64,000 bases of DNA from Halorussus rarus (GTDB taxonomy: Archaea > Halobacteriota > Halobacteria > Halobacteriales > Haladaptataceae). The notes below the pieces were generated by a model that was not told the origin of the DNA, did no database searches, and saw only the letters and a list, made by a program, of their open reading frames with translations. Position numbers and translations under genes: made by a program. The stretch is taken from the NCBI RefSeq assembly GCF_003369835.1, contig NZ_QPMJ01000001.1, positions 992,001 through 1,056,000 on the forward strand, written 5' to 3'. Shown in pieces: positions 36,206 through 44,670 of this stretch (the first letter of the stretch is position 1; every line of letters begins with the position of its first letter).

Positions 36206-36326
36206 CGCGACGGCTCTCGCGGCCGGCGGTGCGGCGGTGCAGCGATGCCTCAAGACGCGGCCGGCGTCGCGGCGAATCCCCCGAACGAACCCACCACTTT
36301 TCGGCTCCCCTCCCGTACGCCGCGGC

Positions 36327-39300
36327 ATGGCTACCCACGACGCGCAGGACCCGGCGCTGGACGCCCGCGCGGACTACGACTACCGGTCCGACGAGTCGGT
36401 CCGGCCGGGGCTCGTCTCGGATCTCGCGGAGCGCGTGGACGGCGACGTCCGCTTCGACGGCTACTCCCGGCAGCTCTACGCCACCGACGCCAGCGCCTAC
36501 GAGATGACGCCCATCGGCGTCGTGTTCCCGACCGACACCGACGACGTGGCGGCGGTGATGGCATACTGCGCCGACCGCGAGATTCCGGTGCTGCCGCGGG
36601 GCGGCGGCACCAGCCTCGCGGGCCAGGCCGTCAACGAGGCGGTCGTCCTCGACTTCACCCGGTACATGGACGCCGTGCTCGACGTCAATCCCGACGCCGA
36701 GACCCCGACCGCTCGGGCCCAGCCCGGCGCGGTGCTCGGCGAACTCAACGAGGAACTCGCTCCGCACGGACTGAAGTTCGCGCCCGACCCGGCGTGGGGC
36801 GACAAGTCGGCGCTCGGCGGCGCCATCGGCAACAACTCGACGGGCGCCCACTCCCTGAAGTACGGCAAGACAGACGCCTACGTCGAGGAGTGCGAGGTCG
36901 TGCTCGCGGACGGCACGGTGACAACCTTCGGCGAGGTGGCCGTCGACGACCTCCGCGCCCGCGGCGACGCCGATGGCGACGTCGAGGCGCGCATCTACGC
37001 CGAGGTCGCCCGGATTCTCGACGAGGAGGCCGAGGCCATCGACGAGGTGTACCCGCAGCTCAAGCGCAACGTCTCGGGGTACAACCTCGACAGACTCGTC
37101 GACGAAGCGGAGTCCGGCACGGTCAACCTCGCCCGCCTGCTCGCGGGCAGCGAGGGCACCCTGGCAATCGTCACCGAGGCCGAGGTGAGTCTCGAACCCG
37201 TGCCCGAGACCAAGTCGATGGCGCTGCTGGCCTACGTCGACCTGCTCGACGCGATGGAGGACGTGGCCCACGTCCTCGAGCACGACCCGTCGGCGGTCGA
37301 GGTGCTCGACGACGTGCTCGTCGACCTCGCCCGCGACACCGAGGAGTTCGCCGACGTGGTCGGGATGCTCCCCGAGGGAACGAACTCGGTGCTGCTCGTG
37401 GAATTCTACGCCGAGGACGACGCGGACGGCCGCGAGAAGGTCGCCGACCTGCTCGCCGACCGAGCGGGCGACCTGGCGTTCGAGGCGCTGGAGGCCCACG
37501 ACGACGCCGAGCGCGCCAGATTCTGGAAGCTCCGGAAGTCCGGGCTCCCGATCCTGCTCTCGCGGACCTCCGACGCCAAGCACATCTCGTTCATCGAGGA
37601 CGCCGCGGTGCCGCCCGAGAACCTCCCCGAGTACGTCGCCGACTTCCGGGAGGTCCTCGAAGACAACGACACGTTCGCCAGCTTTTACGCCCACGCCGGC
37701 CCGGGCTGTCTCCACATCCGGCCGCTGGTGAACACCAAGTCGCCCGCCGGCATCAACCAGATGGAGGCCATCGCCGACCGCGCCACCGATCTGGTGGTCG
37801 AGTACGGCGGGTCGGTGTCCGGGGAACACGGCGACGGCCACGCCCGGACCCAGTGGAACCGCAAGCTCTACGGCGAGCACGTCTGGAACGTCTTCCGCGA
37901 CCTCAAGACCGCGTTCGACCCCGACTGGCTGCTCAACCCGGGCAACGTCTGCGGCGACCACGACATGACCGAGAACCTCCGGTTCGACCCCGACTACGAG
38001 TTCTCGGCCGGATTCGCGCCCGAACTCGAGTGGGAGAACGAGAACGGCTTCCAGGGGATGGTCGAGCTCTGCCACGGCTGCGGCGGCTGTCGCGGCGGCC
38101 AGGACACCACCGGCGGGGTGATGTGCCCGACCTACCGGGCGGCCGACGAGGAGGTCACCGCGACCCGGGGCCGGGCGAACCTGCTCCGGCAGGCCATGTC
38201 CGGCGATCTGCCCGAGGGCGAGCAGTTCGACGTGGAGTTCATGGCCGAGGTGATGGACCTCTGCATCGGCTGCAAGGGCTGCGCCCGCGACTGCCCGAGC
38301 GAGGTCGACATGGCCAAGCTCAAGGCCGAGATCGAGCACGAGCACCACCGGCGGCACGGCGCGAGCCTGCGCGAGCGCCTGTTCGCCGAGATCGGGACCC
38401 TCTCGAAGGTCGGGAGCGCGCTCGCGCCGGTCTCGAACTGGGCGAGCGCGGTACCCGGCGCCCGGACGGTGATGGAGAAGACCGTCGGCATCGCCAGCGA
38501 GCGCTCGCTGCCGACGTTCCACCGCGAGACGCTCGAGGACTGGTTCGCTGCCCGCGGCGGCCCGCAGGTCCCCGAGTCGGAGGCGACCCGGAAAGTCGCG
38601 CTGTTCCCCGACACCTACACCAAACACAACCACCCGGAGGCGGGCAAGGCTGCTGTCCGGGTGCTCGAAGCCGCGGGCGTCCGCGTCCGCCTGCCGGCCG
38701 GCGTGACCGACAGCGGGCGACCCGCCCACTCGAAGGGCTTTCTCGACAAGTCCCGCGAGCGCGCTCGGACCAACGTCGAGGCGCTCGCGCCGAAGGTCCG
38801 CGACGGCTGGGACGTCGTGGTGGTCGAACCCTCCGACGCGGTGATGTTCCAGTCGGACTACCTCGACCTGCTCGGCGGCGACGAGAGCCCCGAAGCGAGT
38901 CGCTCCGGCGAGCAGTACGCCGAGCCCCGGACCGCCGACCCGGAGGCCGGGGTGGCCGACGCGGAGGCCGGAGCGGCCAGCGACGGCGGCGCAGCAACCG
39001 CGAACCCGGACGACCTCGCGACCGCGGCCGAGCGCGTGGCCGCCAACACGTACGGCGTCTGCGAGTACCTCGACGGCTTCGACCTCGACCTGTCGTTCGA
39101 CGCGCCCGACGAGACGCTGACATACCACGGTCACTGCCACCAGAAGGCGACCAAGAAAGACACGCACGCCGCCAGCGTCCTCCGAGAGGCGGGCTACGAG
39201 GTCGACGAGCTCGACTCGGGCTGCTGCGGGATGGCCGGCAGCTTCGGCTACGAGGCCGAGCACTACTCGATGAGTCGACAGATCGGCGAGATCCTGTTCG

Positions 39301-39437
39301 AGCAGGTCGCCGATAGCGGCGGCGAGACGGTTGTCGCGCCGGGCGCGTCCTGCCGGGCCCAGCTCGGCGACTGGGAGGGGCTCCGGAGCGAGCCGCCCCA
39401 CCCGATCGAGAAGGTCGCCGAGGCCGTCAGGGATTAG
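36327..39437 (+). CDS. D-lactate/glycolate dehydrogenase, FAD and Fe-S fused
   Basis: A 1036-residue fusion of a GlcD-type FAD dehydrogenase and a GlpC-type iron-sulfur protein. The FAD domain (about 55-230) has PRGGGTSLAGQAVN and GGAIGNNSTGAHSLKYG; the FAD-oxidase C domain runs to about 550, with SGEHGDGHART. Two cysteine clusters follow: CHGCGGCRGG...C and CIGCKGCARDCPSEVDM. The C-terminal CCG-type domain contains HGHCHQK and SGCCGMAGSFGYE. Such enzymes oxidise D-2-hydroxyacids and pass electrons to the quinone pool. An Ala/Asp/Gly-rich loop (about 850-905) interrupts the last domain. Confidence 0.9.
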   Translation: MATHDAQDPALDARADYDYRSDESVRPGLVSDLAERVDGDVRFDGYSRQLYATDASAYEMTPIGVVFPTDTDDVAAVMAYCADREIPVLPRGGGTSLAGQAVNEAVVLDFTRYMDAVLDVNPDAETPTARAQPGAVLGELNEELAPHGLKFAPDPAWGDKSALGGAIGNNSTGAHSLKYGKTDAYVEECEVVLADGTVTTFGEVAVDDLRARGDADGDVEARIYAEVARILDEEAEAIDEVYPQLKRNVSGYNLDRLVDEAESGTVNLARLLAGSEGTLAIVTEAEVSLEPVPETKSMALLAYVDLLDAMEDVAHVLEHDPSAVEVLDDVLVDLARDTEEFADVVGMLPEGTNSVLLVEFYAEDDADGREKVADLLADRAGDLAFEALEAHDDAERARFWKLRKSGLPILLSRTSDAKHISFIEDAAVPPENLPEYVADFREVLEDNDTFASFYAHAGPGCLHIRPLVNTKSPAGINQMEAIADRATDLVVEYGGSVSGEHGDGHARTQWNRKLYGEHVWNVFRDLKTAFDPDWLLNPGNVCGDHDMTENLRFDPDYEFSAGFAPELEWENENGFQGMVELCHGCGGCRGGQDTTGGVMCPTYRAADEEVTATRGRANLLRQAMSGDLPEGEQFDVEFMAEVMDLCIGCKGCARDCPSEVDMAKLKAEIEHEHHRRHGASLRERLFAEIGTLSKVGSALAPVSNWASAVPGARTVMEKTVGIASERSLPTFHRETLEDWFAARGGPQVPESEATRKVALFPDTYTKHNHPEAGKAAVRVLEAAGVRVRLPAGVTDSGRPAHSKGFLDKSRERARTNVEALAPKVRDGWDVVVVEPSDAVMFQSDYLDLLGGDESPEASRSGEQYAEPRTADPEAGVADAEAGAASDGGAATANPDDLATAAERVAANTYGVCEYLDGFDLDLSFDAPDETLTYHGHCHQKATKKDTHAASVLREAGYEVDELDSGCCGMAGSFGYEAEHYSMSRQIGEILFEQVADSGGETVVAPGASCRAQLGDWEGLRSEPPHPIEKVAEAVRD

Positions 39438-40174
39438 AACTCCGAGAACTTGTCCCGCCGGTAGATGTCGAGTTCGCTGACCGTCGACTTCTCCTGGCGG
39501 GCCGCGAACGCGATGGCCTCGGCGACCTCCTCGGGTTCGGTCACCTCGCCCTCGTCGAACCGCTCGGCGAACGACTCGCCGTAGGCCGACCCGAACTCGG
39601 TCCGGACCTCCGAGGGGTTGACCACCGTCACCGCCACGCCGTCGTCGCCGACGTTGCCCTCGAGGCTGTGGGCGAATCCGCGGACCCACCACTTCGAAGC
39701 GGCGTACACCGGATTGAACGGCCGGGGGAACTTCCCGGCGAAGCTCCCGACGAAGATGAGGTTCCCCTTCGTCTCCCGGACGTGGGGGACGGCGGCCCGG
39801 GCCGCGTAGAACACGCCGTCGACGTTCGTCTCCATCATCGTGTCGTACTCGCCGGTGGTCATCTCCTCCACCGAGTCGCCGCGGGCGAGCCCCGCGTTGT
39901 TGACCAGCACGTCGAGCCGGCCGAACTCCTCGACGGTCGCCTCGACCGTCCCCTCGACCGAGTCCTCGTCGCGGACGTTGGTCGGAGCCACTAGCGTCTC
40001 GACGCCGTACTCGTCCTCGACCGTTCGGGCCACCTCGTCGAGGATCTTCTCTCGTCGGGCCGCCAGCGCGACGTCCGCGCCGTCGTGAGCCAGCGCGTGG
40101 ACCGCGGCCTCGCCGATGCCGGAGCTCGCGCCCGTGACCAGTGCCGCCTTGCCGTCGAGGGGGTCGTCTGCCAT
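39434..40174 (-). CDS. Short-chain dehydrogenase/reductase
   Basis: A 246-residue classical SDR. The cofactor motif ALVTGASSGIGEAA is at residues 11-24, NNAG near 92, and the catalytic motif YAASK with Tyr and Lys near 155-160, preceded by the Ser in FVGSFAG. The absence of a long C-terminal extension and the general profile match NAD(P)-dependent sugar or ketone reductases; the substrate is not known. Its stop overlaps the end of the dehydrogenase gene by 4 nt on the opposite strand. Confidence 0.9.
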   Translation of the reverse strand: MADDPLDGKAALVTGASSGIGEAAVHALAHDGADVALAARREKILDEVARTVEDEYGVETLVAPTNVRDEDSVEGTVEATVEEFGRLDVLVNNAGLARGDSVEEMTTGEYDTMMETNVDGVFYAARAAVPHVRETKGNLIFVGSFAGKFPRPFNPVYAASKWWVRGFAHSLEGNVGDDGVAVTVVNPSEVRTEFGSAYGESFAERFDEGEVTEPEEVAEAIAFAARQEKSTVSELDIYRRDKFSEF

Positions 40175-40332
40175 ACCCCGAGATGTGACGGCGAGGACGT
40201 TGGTTCTTTCGTCGGCGGGCGTTTTGCGGCGGGCCGTCGGCGCGATAAGCAGAGGCTAACGACGGGAAGGACGGCCGAGAGTGCGCGGGCCGGTACCACG
40301 GAGTTTATGCGTCGGCGAATCAACACGGTGGC

Positions 40333-41487
40333 ATGTTCGTTCTTCGAGGCGGGACGGTCGTGGACGCCGACGGGCGGCGCGAGGCCGACGTGGCGGTCGA
40401 GGACGGCGAGATAACGGCGGTCGGCGACGCGCCCGACGACGCGGACGAGGAGATCAACGTTGGCGGGCAGTTCGTCGCGCCCGGACTTGTGGACGCCCAC
40501 GTCCATCTCATGATGGACGGCCGGGCCGACCCCGCGACCGTAGAGGGCGACGGGGAGGCCGCGCTGGCCTACCGGGCGGCGGCCAACCTCCGGGACGCGC
40601 TCGACGCGGGCGTGACGACCGTCCGGGACCTCGGCGCCGCGGGGACCGTGGCGCTCGACGCCGGTCGAGCAGTCGAGCGGGGCGTGCTGGAGGGCCCGCG
40701 GGTCCTCGCCTGCGGGCAGAACGTCGTGATGACCGGCGGCCACGGCCACTGGTTCGGCCGGGAGGCCGACGGCGTGCCCGAGGTGAAGAAGGCGGTCCGC
40801 GAGCAACTCAAGCGGGGCGCCGACGTGGTCAAGTGCATGGCGACCGGCGGCGTCCTGACCGAGGGCGCGCTGACCGGCGCGCCCGAACTCGACGAGGCGG
40901 AGCTCGAGGCCGTCGTGTCGGCCGCCGAGGCCAAGCGCGTCCCGACCGCGGCCCACGCCCACGGCACCGCCGGCATCAAGCACGCGGTCCGGGCCGGAGT
41001 CTCCAGCGTGGAACACGGGACGTTCATGGACCGCGAGGCCGCCGAACTGATGGCCGACCGGGGAACCTACTGGGTGCCGACCGCGAAGGCGCTGTACGGC
41101 ATCGTCGACGCCGGCACCGAGGCCGGCATCCCCGAGTTCGCGGTCGAGAAGGCCGAGGCGGCCAAGGAGGCGTGGGCCGAGGCGTTCGACCACGCGCTCG
41201 ACGCCGGCGTCGACATCGCGATGGGGACCGACGCCGGCACGCCGTTCAACTACCACCGCGACATCCCCGAGGAGCTCGGACTGATGGTCGACCACGGGCT
41301 CTCGGAGCGCCAGGCGCTGGAGGCCGCGACGGTCAACGCCGCCGACCTGCTGGGACTCGACGACGTCGGCACGGTCTCGGAGGGGGCTCGCGCGGACCTC
41401 GTGGTCCTCGACGACGACCCCCTGTCGGACGTCACCGCCTGGCAGTCGCCGGCCCGCGTCGTGCGGCGTGGAACCGCGGTCCGGTGA
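40333..41487 (+). CDS. Amidohydrolase-family metal-dependent hydrolase
   Basis: A 384-residue amidohydrolase of the imidazolonepropionase/prolidase-like branch. Metal site candidates: HVH in LVDAHVHLM, Lys in DVVKCMATGG (a likely carbamylated lysine), His in AAHAHGTAGI and SVEHGT, and Asp in MGTDAGTPF. The C-terminal ADLVVLDDDPL closes the beta-sandwich domain. Related enzymes cleave dipeptides ending in proline or cyclic amides. TATA-like GAGTTTATG at 40301-40309 gives a leaderless ATG. Confidence 0.88.
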   Translation: MFVLRGGTVVDADGRREADVAVEDGEITAVGDAPDDADEEINVGGQFVAPGLVDAHVHLMMDGRADPATVEGDGEAALAYRAAANLRDALDAGVTTVRDLGAAGTVALDAGRAVERGVLEGPRVLACGQNVVMTGGHGHWFGREADGVPEVKKAVREQLKRGADVVKCMATGGVLTEGALTGAPELDEAELEAVVSAAEAKRVPTAAHAHGTAGIKHAVRAGVSSVEHGTFMDREAAELMADRGTYWVPTAKALYGIVDAGTEAGIPEFAVEKAEAAKEAWAEAFDHALDAGVDIAMGTDAGTPFNYHRDIPEELGLMVDHGLSERQALEAATVNAADLLGLDDVGTVSEGARADLVVLDDDPLSDVTAWQSPARVVRRGTAVR

Positions 41488-41538
41488 CAGGCCCACGTCA
41501 AAAGGTCTTTTATACCGGGCAATGGAGGGTTAAGGTAC

Positions 41539-42846
41539 ATGAGACGGCTGCTGGCTGTCGCCCTTGTCGTCGTGTTACTCGTCGGGACGGCCCCCGTAGC
41601 GACGGTTTTGGGCAGTCACTCCTCGCGCGAACTCGCCGCCGCCGCGCAGACATCGGGCGCTGCCGCTGCGAAGATGCCGGGCGCTGCCGCCGCACAGACG
41701 TCGAGCACCGCGTCGAGCGAGGCGGCCGGCGCTCCGCAGACGCTCGTCGCCACCGACAACTTCGACAGCGTCGAGTTCCACATCACCGTCTTCGAGAACG
41801 GGACGGCGGAGTGGTCGTTCACCTACCAGCGGCGGCTCGACAACGACTCCGAGCGCCAACAGTTCCAGCAGTTCGCCGACGAGTTCAACAACAACTCGAC
41901 GGCGCTGTTCACCGACTTCAGGCGCCAGGGCCGCCAGCTGACGAGTGCCGGCCACAACACGACCGACCGGGTGATGGAGGCCGAGGGCTTCTCGAAGACG
42001 GCAGACGTCGGCGGTCTCAACGACAACCTCGGCATCGTGAAGATGTCGTTCCAGTGGACCGGCTTCGGCTACTCGGCCGACAACAGCGACAACATCATGA
42101 TCGGCGACGTGTTCGAGGGCGGGCTCTACATCGGCCCGAACCAGTCGCTGGTGATCCACGCCGGACCGGGCCTCAAGTTCGAGGCGGTCAAGCCCGCGGC
42201 GCCGGCCCAGCCGTCGGGTAGCGACCTCGGGTCGAGCGACACGGTGACCTGGCAGGGCGAACGCGACTTCATCGACCAGCGGCCGCGGGTGACGTTCCAG
42301 CCGGTTCGGGGGACCGTCACCGTGACCACGACCACGACCACGACGACGAACGAATCCGCCGGCGGCGGAGACTCCGACGAGACCACCGCGCCGGGCGCCG
42401 GCCAGCAGCCCGCCGGCGACGACTGGCCGCTGCTGATGATGTTCGTCGCCGCAGTGGTGGTCCTGCTGGGACTGGCGGCCGCGTTCGCCTGGCGGCAGGG
42501 CGACTTCGGGTCGTTCGCGGCCGACGCCGACGACCCCGGCGACGACGACGGCGGGGCGACCGCCACCCGAAACGGCGGGTCGACGGCGGCCGAACCGTCG
42601 GTCAGCGACGAGGAACTGCTCACCGACGAGGCCCGCGTCAAGAAGCTGCTCGACGAGAACGGCGGCCGGATGAAGCAGGTCAACATCGTGGACGAGACCG
42701 GCTGGTCGAAGTCGAAGGTGAGCATGCTCCTCTCGGAGATGGAGGAGGACGGCGACATCAGCAAACTCCGGGTCGGTCGGGAGAACATCATCAGCCTCGA
42801 AGGTCACGAGCCCGACGCTGCCGGGTCGCCGCTCGAAGGCGAGTAG
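41539..42846 (+). CDS. Membrane-anchored regulator with winged helix
   Basis: A 435-residue protein with a Sec-type signal peptide (about 1-25), an Ala/Ser-rich stretch, an extracellular beta-rich domain (about 70-255), a Thr-rich linker, a single membrane helix (about 297-318) and a cytoplasmic C-terminus. Residues about 355-420 form a winged helix-turn-helix (VKKLLDENGGRMKQVNIVDETGW...SKLRVGRENIISL). This places a DNA-binding domain inside and a sensor outside, a layout common in haloarchaea. A TATA-like TTTTATACC at about 41508-41516 lies 27 nt before the ATG. Confidence 0.82.
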   Translation: MRRLLAVALVVVLLVGTAPVATVLGSHSSRELAAAAQTSGAAAAKMPGAAAAQTSSTASSEAAGAPQTLVATDNFDSVEFHITVFENGTAEWSFTYQRRLDNDSERQQFQQFADEFNNNSTALFTDFRRQGRQLTSAGHNTTDRVMEAEGFSKTADVGGLNDNLGIVKMSFQWTGFGYSADNSDNIMIGDVFEGGLYIGPNQSLVIHAGPGLKFEAVKPAAPAQPSGSDLGSSDTVTWQGERDFIDQRPRVTFQPVRGTVTVTTTTTTTTNESAGGGDSDETTAPGAGQQPAGDDWPLLMMFVAAVVVLLGLAAAFAWRQGDFGSFAADADDPGDDDGGATATRNGGSTAAEPSVSDEELLTDEARVKKLLDENGGRMKQVNIVDETGWSKSKVSMLLSEMEEDGDISKLRVGRENIISLEGHEPDAAGSPLEGE

Positions 42847-43218
42847 TCCTGCTACGAGCGGTCCTCGACGATGGCGTCTCGACGCCGGCCCCTCTCTTCG
42901 TGGATTCCGGCGAATCGACGGCTACGAGCGTGCGCTTGGCAGTGTGATCGTTGACTCTTCCACTAGGCCGCATCGTTCACCTCCGTTTTCGCTGATTGGT
43001 AATTGAGCATGTCGAGACGGCGACGGACGTAAAGCCGCGGTTTCGTTCGGATGAACAGTTCAGGGTCGGGGCCACGCGTGTGGAACCGAGACACGGCGGC
43101 ATGAAAGCGCAACTGTTAAACAGTCCGTCCGACTACGATTGAGTGCAGACACGAGGTACGCTCCGTTGCGGAGACGGATACGGTCCGTCGATGCTCGAAG
43201 CGTGACGTGAAACGGAAC
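42847..43218. other. Intergenic region upstream of tRNA-Glu
   Basis: About 370 nt with no convincing gene. It holds a perfect palindrome ACTGTT-A-AACAGT (43112-43124), whose centre TTAAA could be a TATA-like element, about 95 nt before the tRNA, and a partial copy of the tRNA 5' end (GCTCCGTT, about 43157-43164). Confidence 0.5.
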
Positions 43219-43293
43219 GCTCCGTTGGTGTAGTCCGGCCAATCATCTTGCCCTCTCACGGCAAGGACCAGGGTTCGAATCCCTGACGGAGCA
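43219..43293 (+). tRNA. tRNA-Glu (anticodon CTC)
   Basis: A full cloverleaf can be drawn: acceptor stem GCTCCGT/ACGGAGC, anticodon stem TTGCC/GGCAA with loop CTCTCAC (anticodon CTC), T-arm CAGGG-TTCGAAT-CCCTG, discriminator base A. No intron and no encoded CCA. It reads GAG codons, which are frequent in this genome. It is followed at once by phage-type repeats and an integrase, so it is also the integration target. Confidence 0.95.
43266..43293 (+). other. Probable attL core (tRNA 3' half)
   Basis: The T-arm and acceptor 3' strand of the tRNA gene (28 nt) are the usual crossover core for archaeal tyrosine integrases. Exact limits cannot be set without the right-hand copy. Confidence 0.5.
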
Positions 43294-43359
43294 CTTCCAT
43301 CCTTCTCCCGTCATGCAGTTTTCGTCCGTGAACAATGGTGAAACCAACGCATGTTCACG

Positions 43360-43489
43360 GGCAATTACCTTCGATGGACCGGTCGAACCTGCCGCCATCT
43401 TGCGATTAGCCAAATAGCGGCGGCAATTACCTTCGATGTACTGAACCCCGCGCCTTCTGGCGATTGGGTGAAATCGACGGGCAAGCACC
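43360..43489 (+). repeat. Direct repeats between attL and integrase
   Basis: GGCAATTACCTTCGATG occurs twice, at 43360-43376 and 43422-43438, with a degenerate third copy (GGCAAGCACC) at 43480-43489; spacing is 62 and 58 nt. The sequence before copies two and three is also similar (CGCC.TCT.GCGATT). They lie just left of the integrase start and may be arm-type binding sites for the integrase or its accessory factor. Confidence 0.65.
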
Positions 43490-43514
43490 TGGGTTCCCCG
43501 CGAGGTGGCAGGCA

Positions 43515-44639
43515 ATGAAGAACGCCGACGAGGCAACGACCCCTCTAGAGGGAATCACGGTCGTCCCCGAACCCTCTGCAGAACTCCTCAACGAACGCCA
43601 ACAGATCGACTACCGCAACCAGCGCGAGCAGTGCCTCGAATGGCTGCTCGTATTCGGAAAAGACCCCAAGAAAGCCGAGGGTTACGCACGCACTACCGTC
43701 AAGAACCGCGCCCACCGAATGGACCAGTTCTACCGATGGGTGTGGGACCGCGACGGATACACGACGACCGTCACGCACGACCACGCCGACGCATACCTGA
43801 GATGGCTCGCCAAGCAGGACCACAGCAACGCCCACAAGGACAACTGCCGGAAGGCGCTACTGATGCTGTACAAGTGGCGCGAGCACGAACACGGGTTAGA
43901 CGAGTGGGACCCGGAGCTGTCCTTCAGTACCGGTCACAAGACGACTACGCCGCGCGACTACCTGACCCGCGAGGAACGCGGCCAGATTCGAGAAGCCGCG
44001 CTCGAATACGGAAGCGTCCCGTCGTACAAGGGCCTCGATTCCCAGGAGCGCGACCGGTGGAAGGCCTACCTCGCCCAGCGCTTCGAGAAACCGAAATCCG
44101 AAGTGACGCCGGAAGACTGGGACGAGGCGAACGGCTGGAAGATTCCGAGTCTCGTCTCGGTGAGTCTCGACGCAGGACTGCGTCCAATCGAAGTCGAGCG
44201 TGCCGTGACGGGCTGGGTCGATATCGAGAACGCCGTGTTGCGTATCCCGAAGGAGCAGTCCTCGAAGAACACCGGCCACTGGATCGTGGGTCTTCAGGAC
44301 CGGACGGCCGAGACGCTCGACCGATGGCTTGAGCAGCGTGAGAACGACCCGACGTACGACGATACCGACAAGCTCTGGCTGACCCGGTTCAGCAACACCT
44401 ACGGGTCAGCCTCACTGCGAAAGGTCCTCCGCCGGCTCTGCGATCAGGCGGACATCCCATACGAAAACCGACAAATGAGTTGGTACTCAATACGTCACTC
44501 TACTGGTACTTACATGACCAGAGAGGAAGATCTCGCCGCAGCCCAAGCTCAACTCCGGCACAAGAGTCCAGAGACGACGATGAAGTACGACCAAGCGCCC
44601 GTGGAGGATCGTCAGGACGCATTAGACCGGATGGGGTGA
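43515..44639 (+). CDS. int: Tyrosine recombinase/integrase
   Basis: A 374-residue phage-type integrase. The N-terminal SAM-like core-binding domain covers about 30-140. Catalytic residues can be placed: Arg223 in GLRPIE, Arg327-His328 in SIRHSTGT, the QLRHKSPETT segment, and nucleophile Tyr358 in TMKYDQ. The start MKNADEATT at 43515 is preferred to a TTG at 43464, which lies within the direct-repeat region. It should recombine the tRNA-Glu att site. It is convergent with a second integrase-like gene 31 nt away. Confidence 0.92.
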   Translation: MKNADEATTPLEGITVVPEPSAELLNERQQIDYRNQREQCLEWLLVFGKDPKKAEGYARTTVKNRAHRMDQFYRWVWDRDGYTTTVTHDHADAYLRWLAKQDHSNAHKDNCRKALLMLYKWREHEHGLDEWDPELSFSTGHKTTTPRDYLTREERGQIREAALEYGSVPSYKGLDSQERDRWKAYLAQRFEKPKSEVTPEDWDEANGWKIPSLVSVSLDAGLRPIEVERAVTGWVDIENAVLRIPKEQSSKNTGHWIVGLQDRTAETLDRWLEQRENDPTYDDTDKLWLTRFSNTYGSASLRKVLRRLCDQADIPYENRQMSWYSIRHSTGTYMTREEDLAAAQAQLRHKSPETTMKYDQAPVEDRQDALDRMG

Positions 44640-44670
44640 GAATCTCAGCTAGCTGCTAGGTGACCGATTC

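Noticed and set aside
35544-39692. A 1382-codon antisense frame over the EamA and D-lactate dehydrogenase genes
   Set aside because: No motif or domain; the plus strand encodes a fully recognisable FAD/Fe-S protein.
43360-43489. Possible CRISPR array
   Set aside because: Only two exact repeats plus one degenerate copy, no repeat/spacer regularity typical of CRISPR, and no cas1 or cas2 genes; the Cas4-like nuclease belongs with the AddAB-like genes. No CRISPR array was seen elsewhere.
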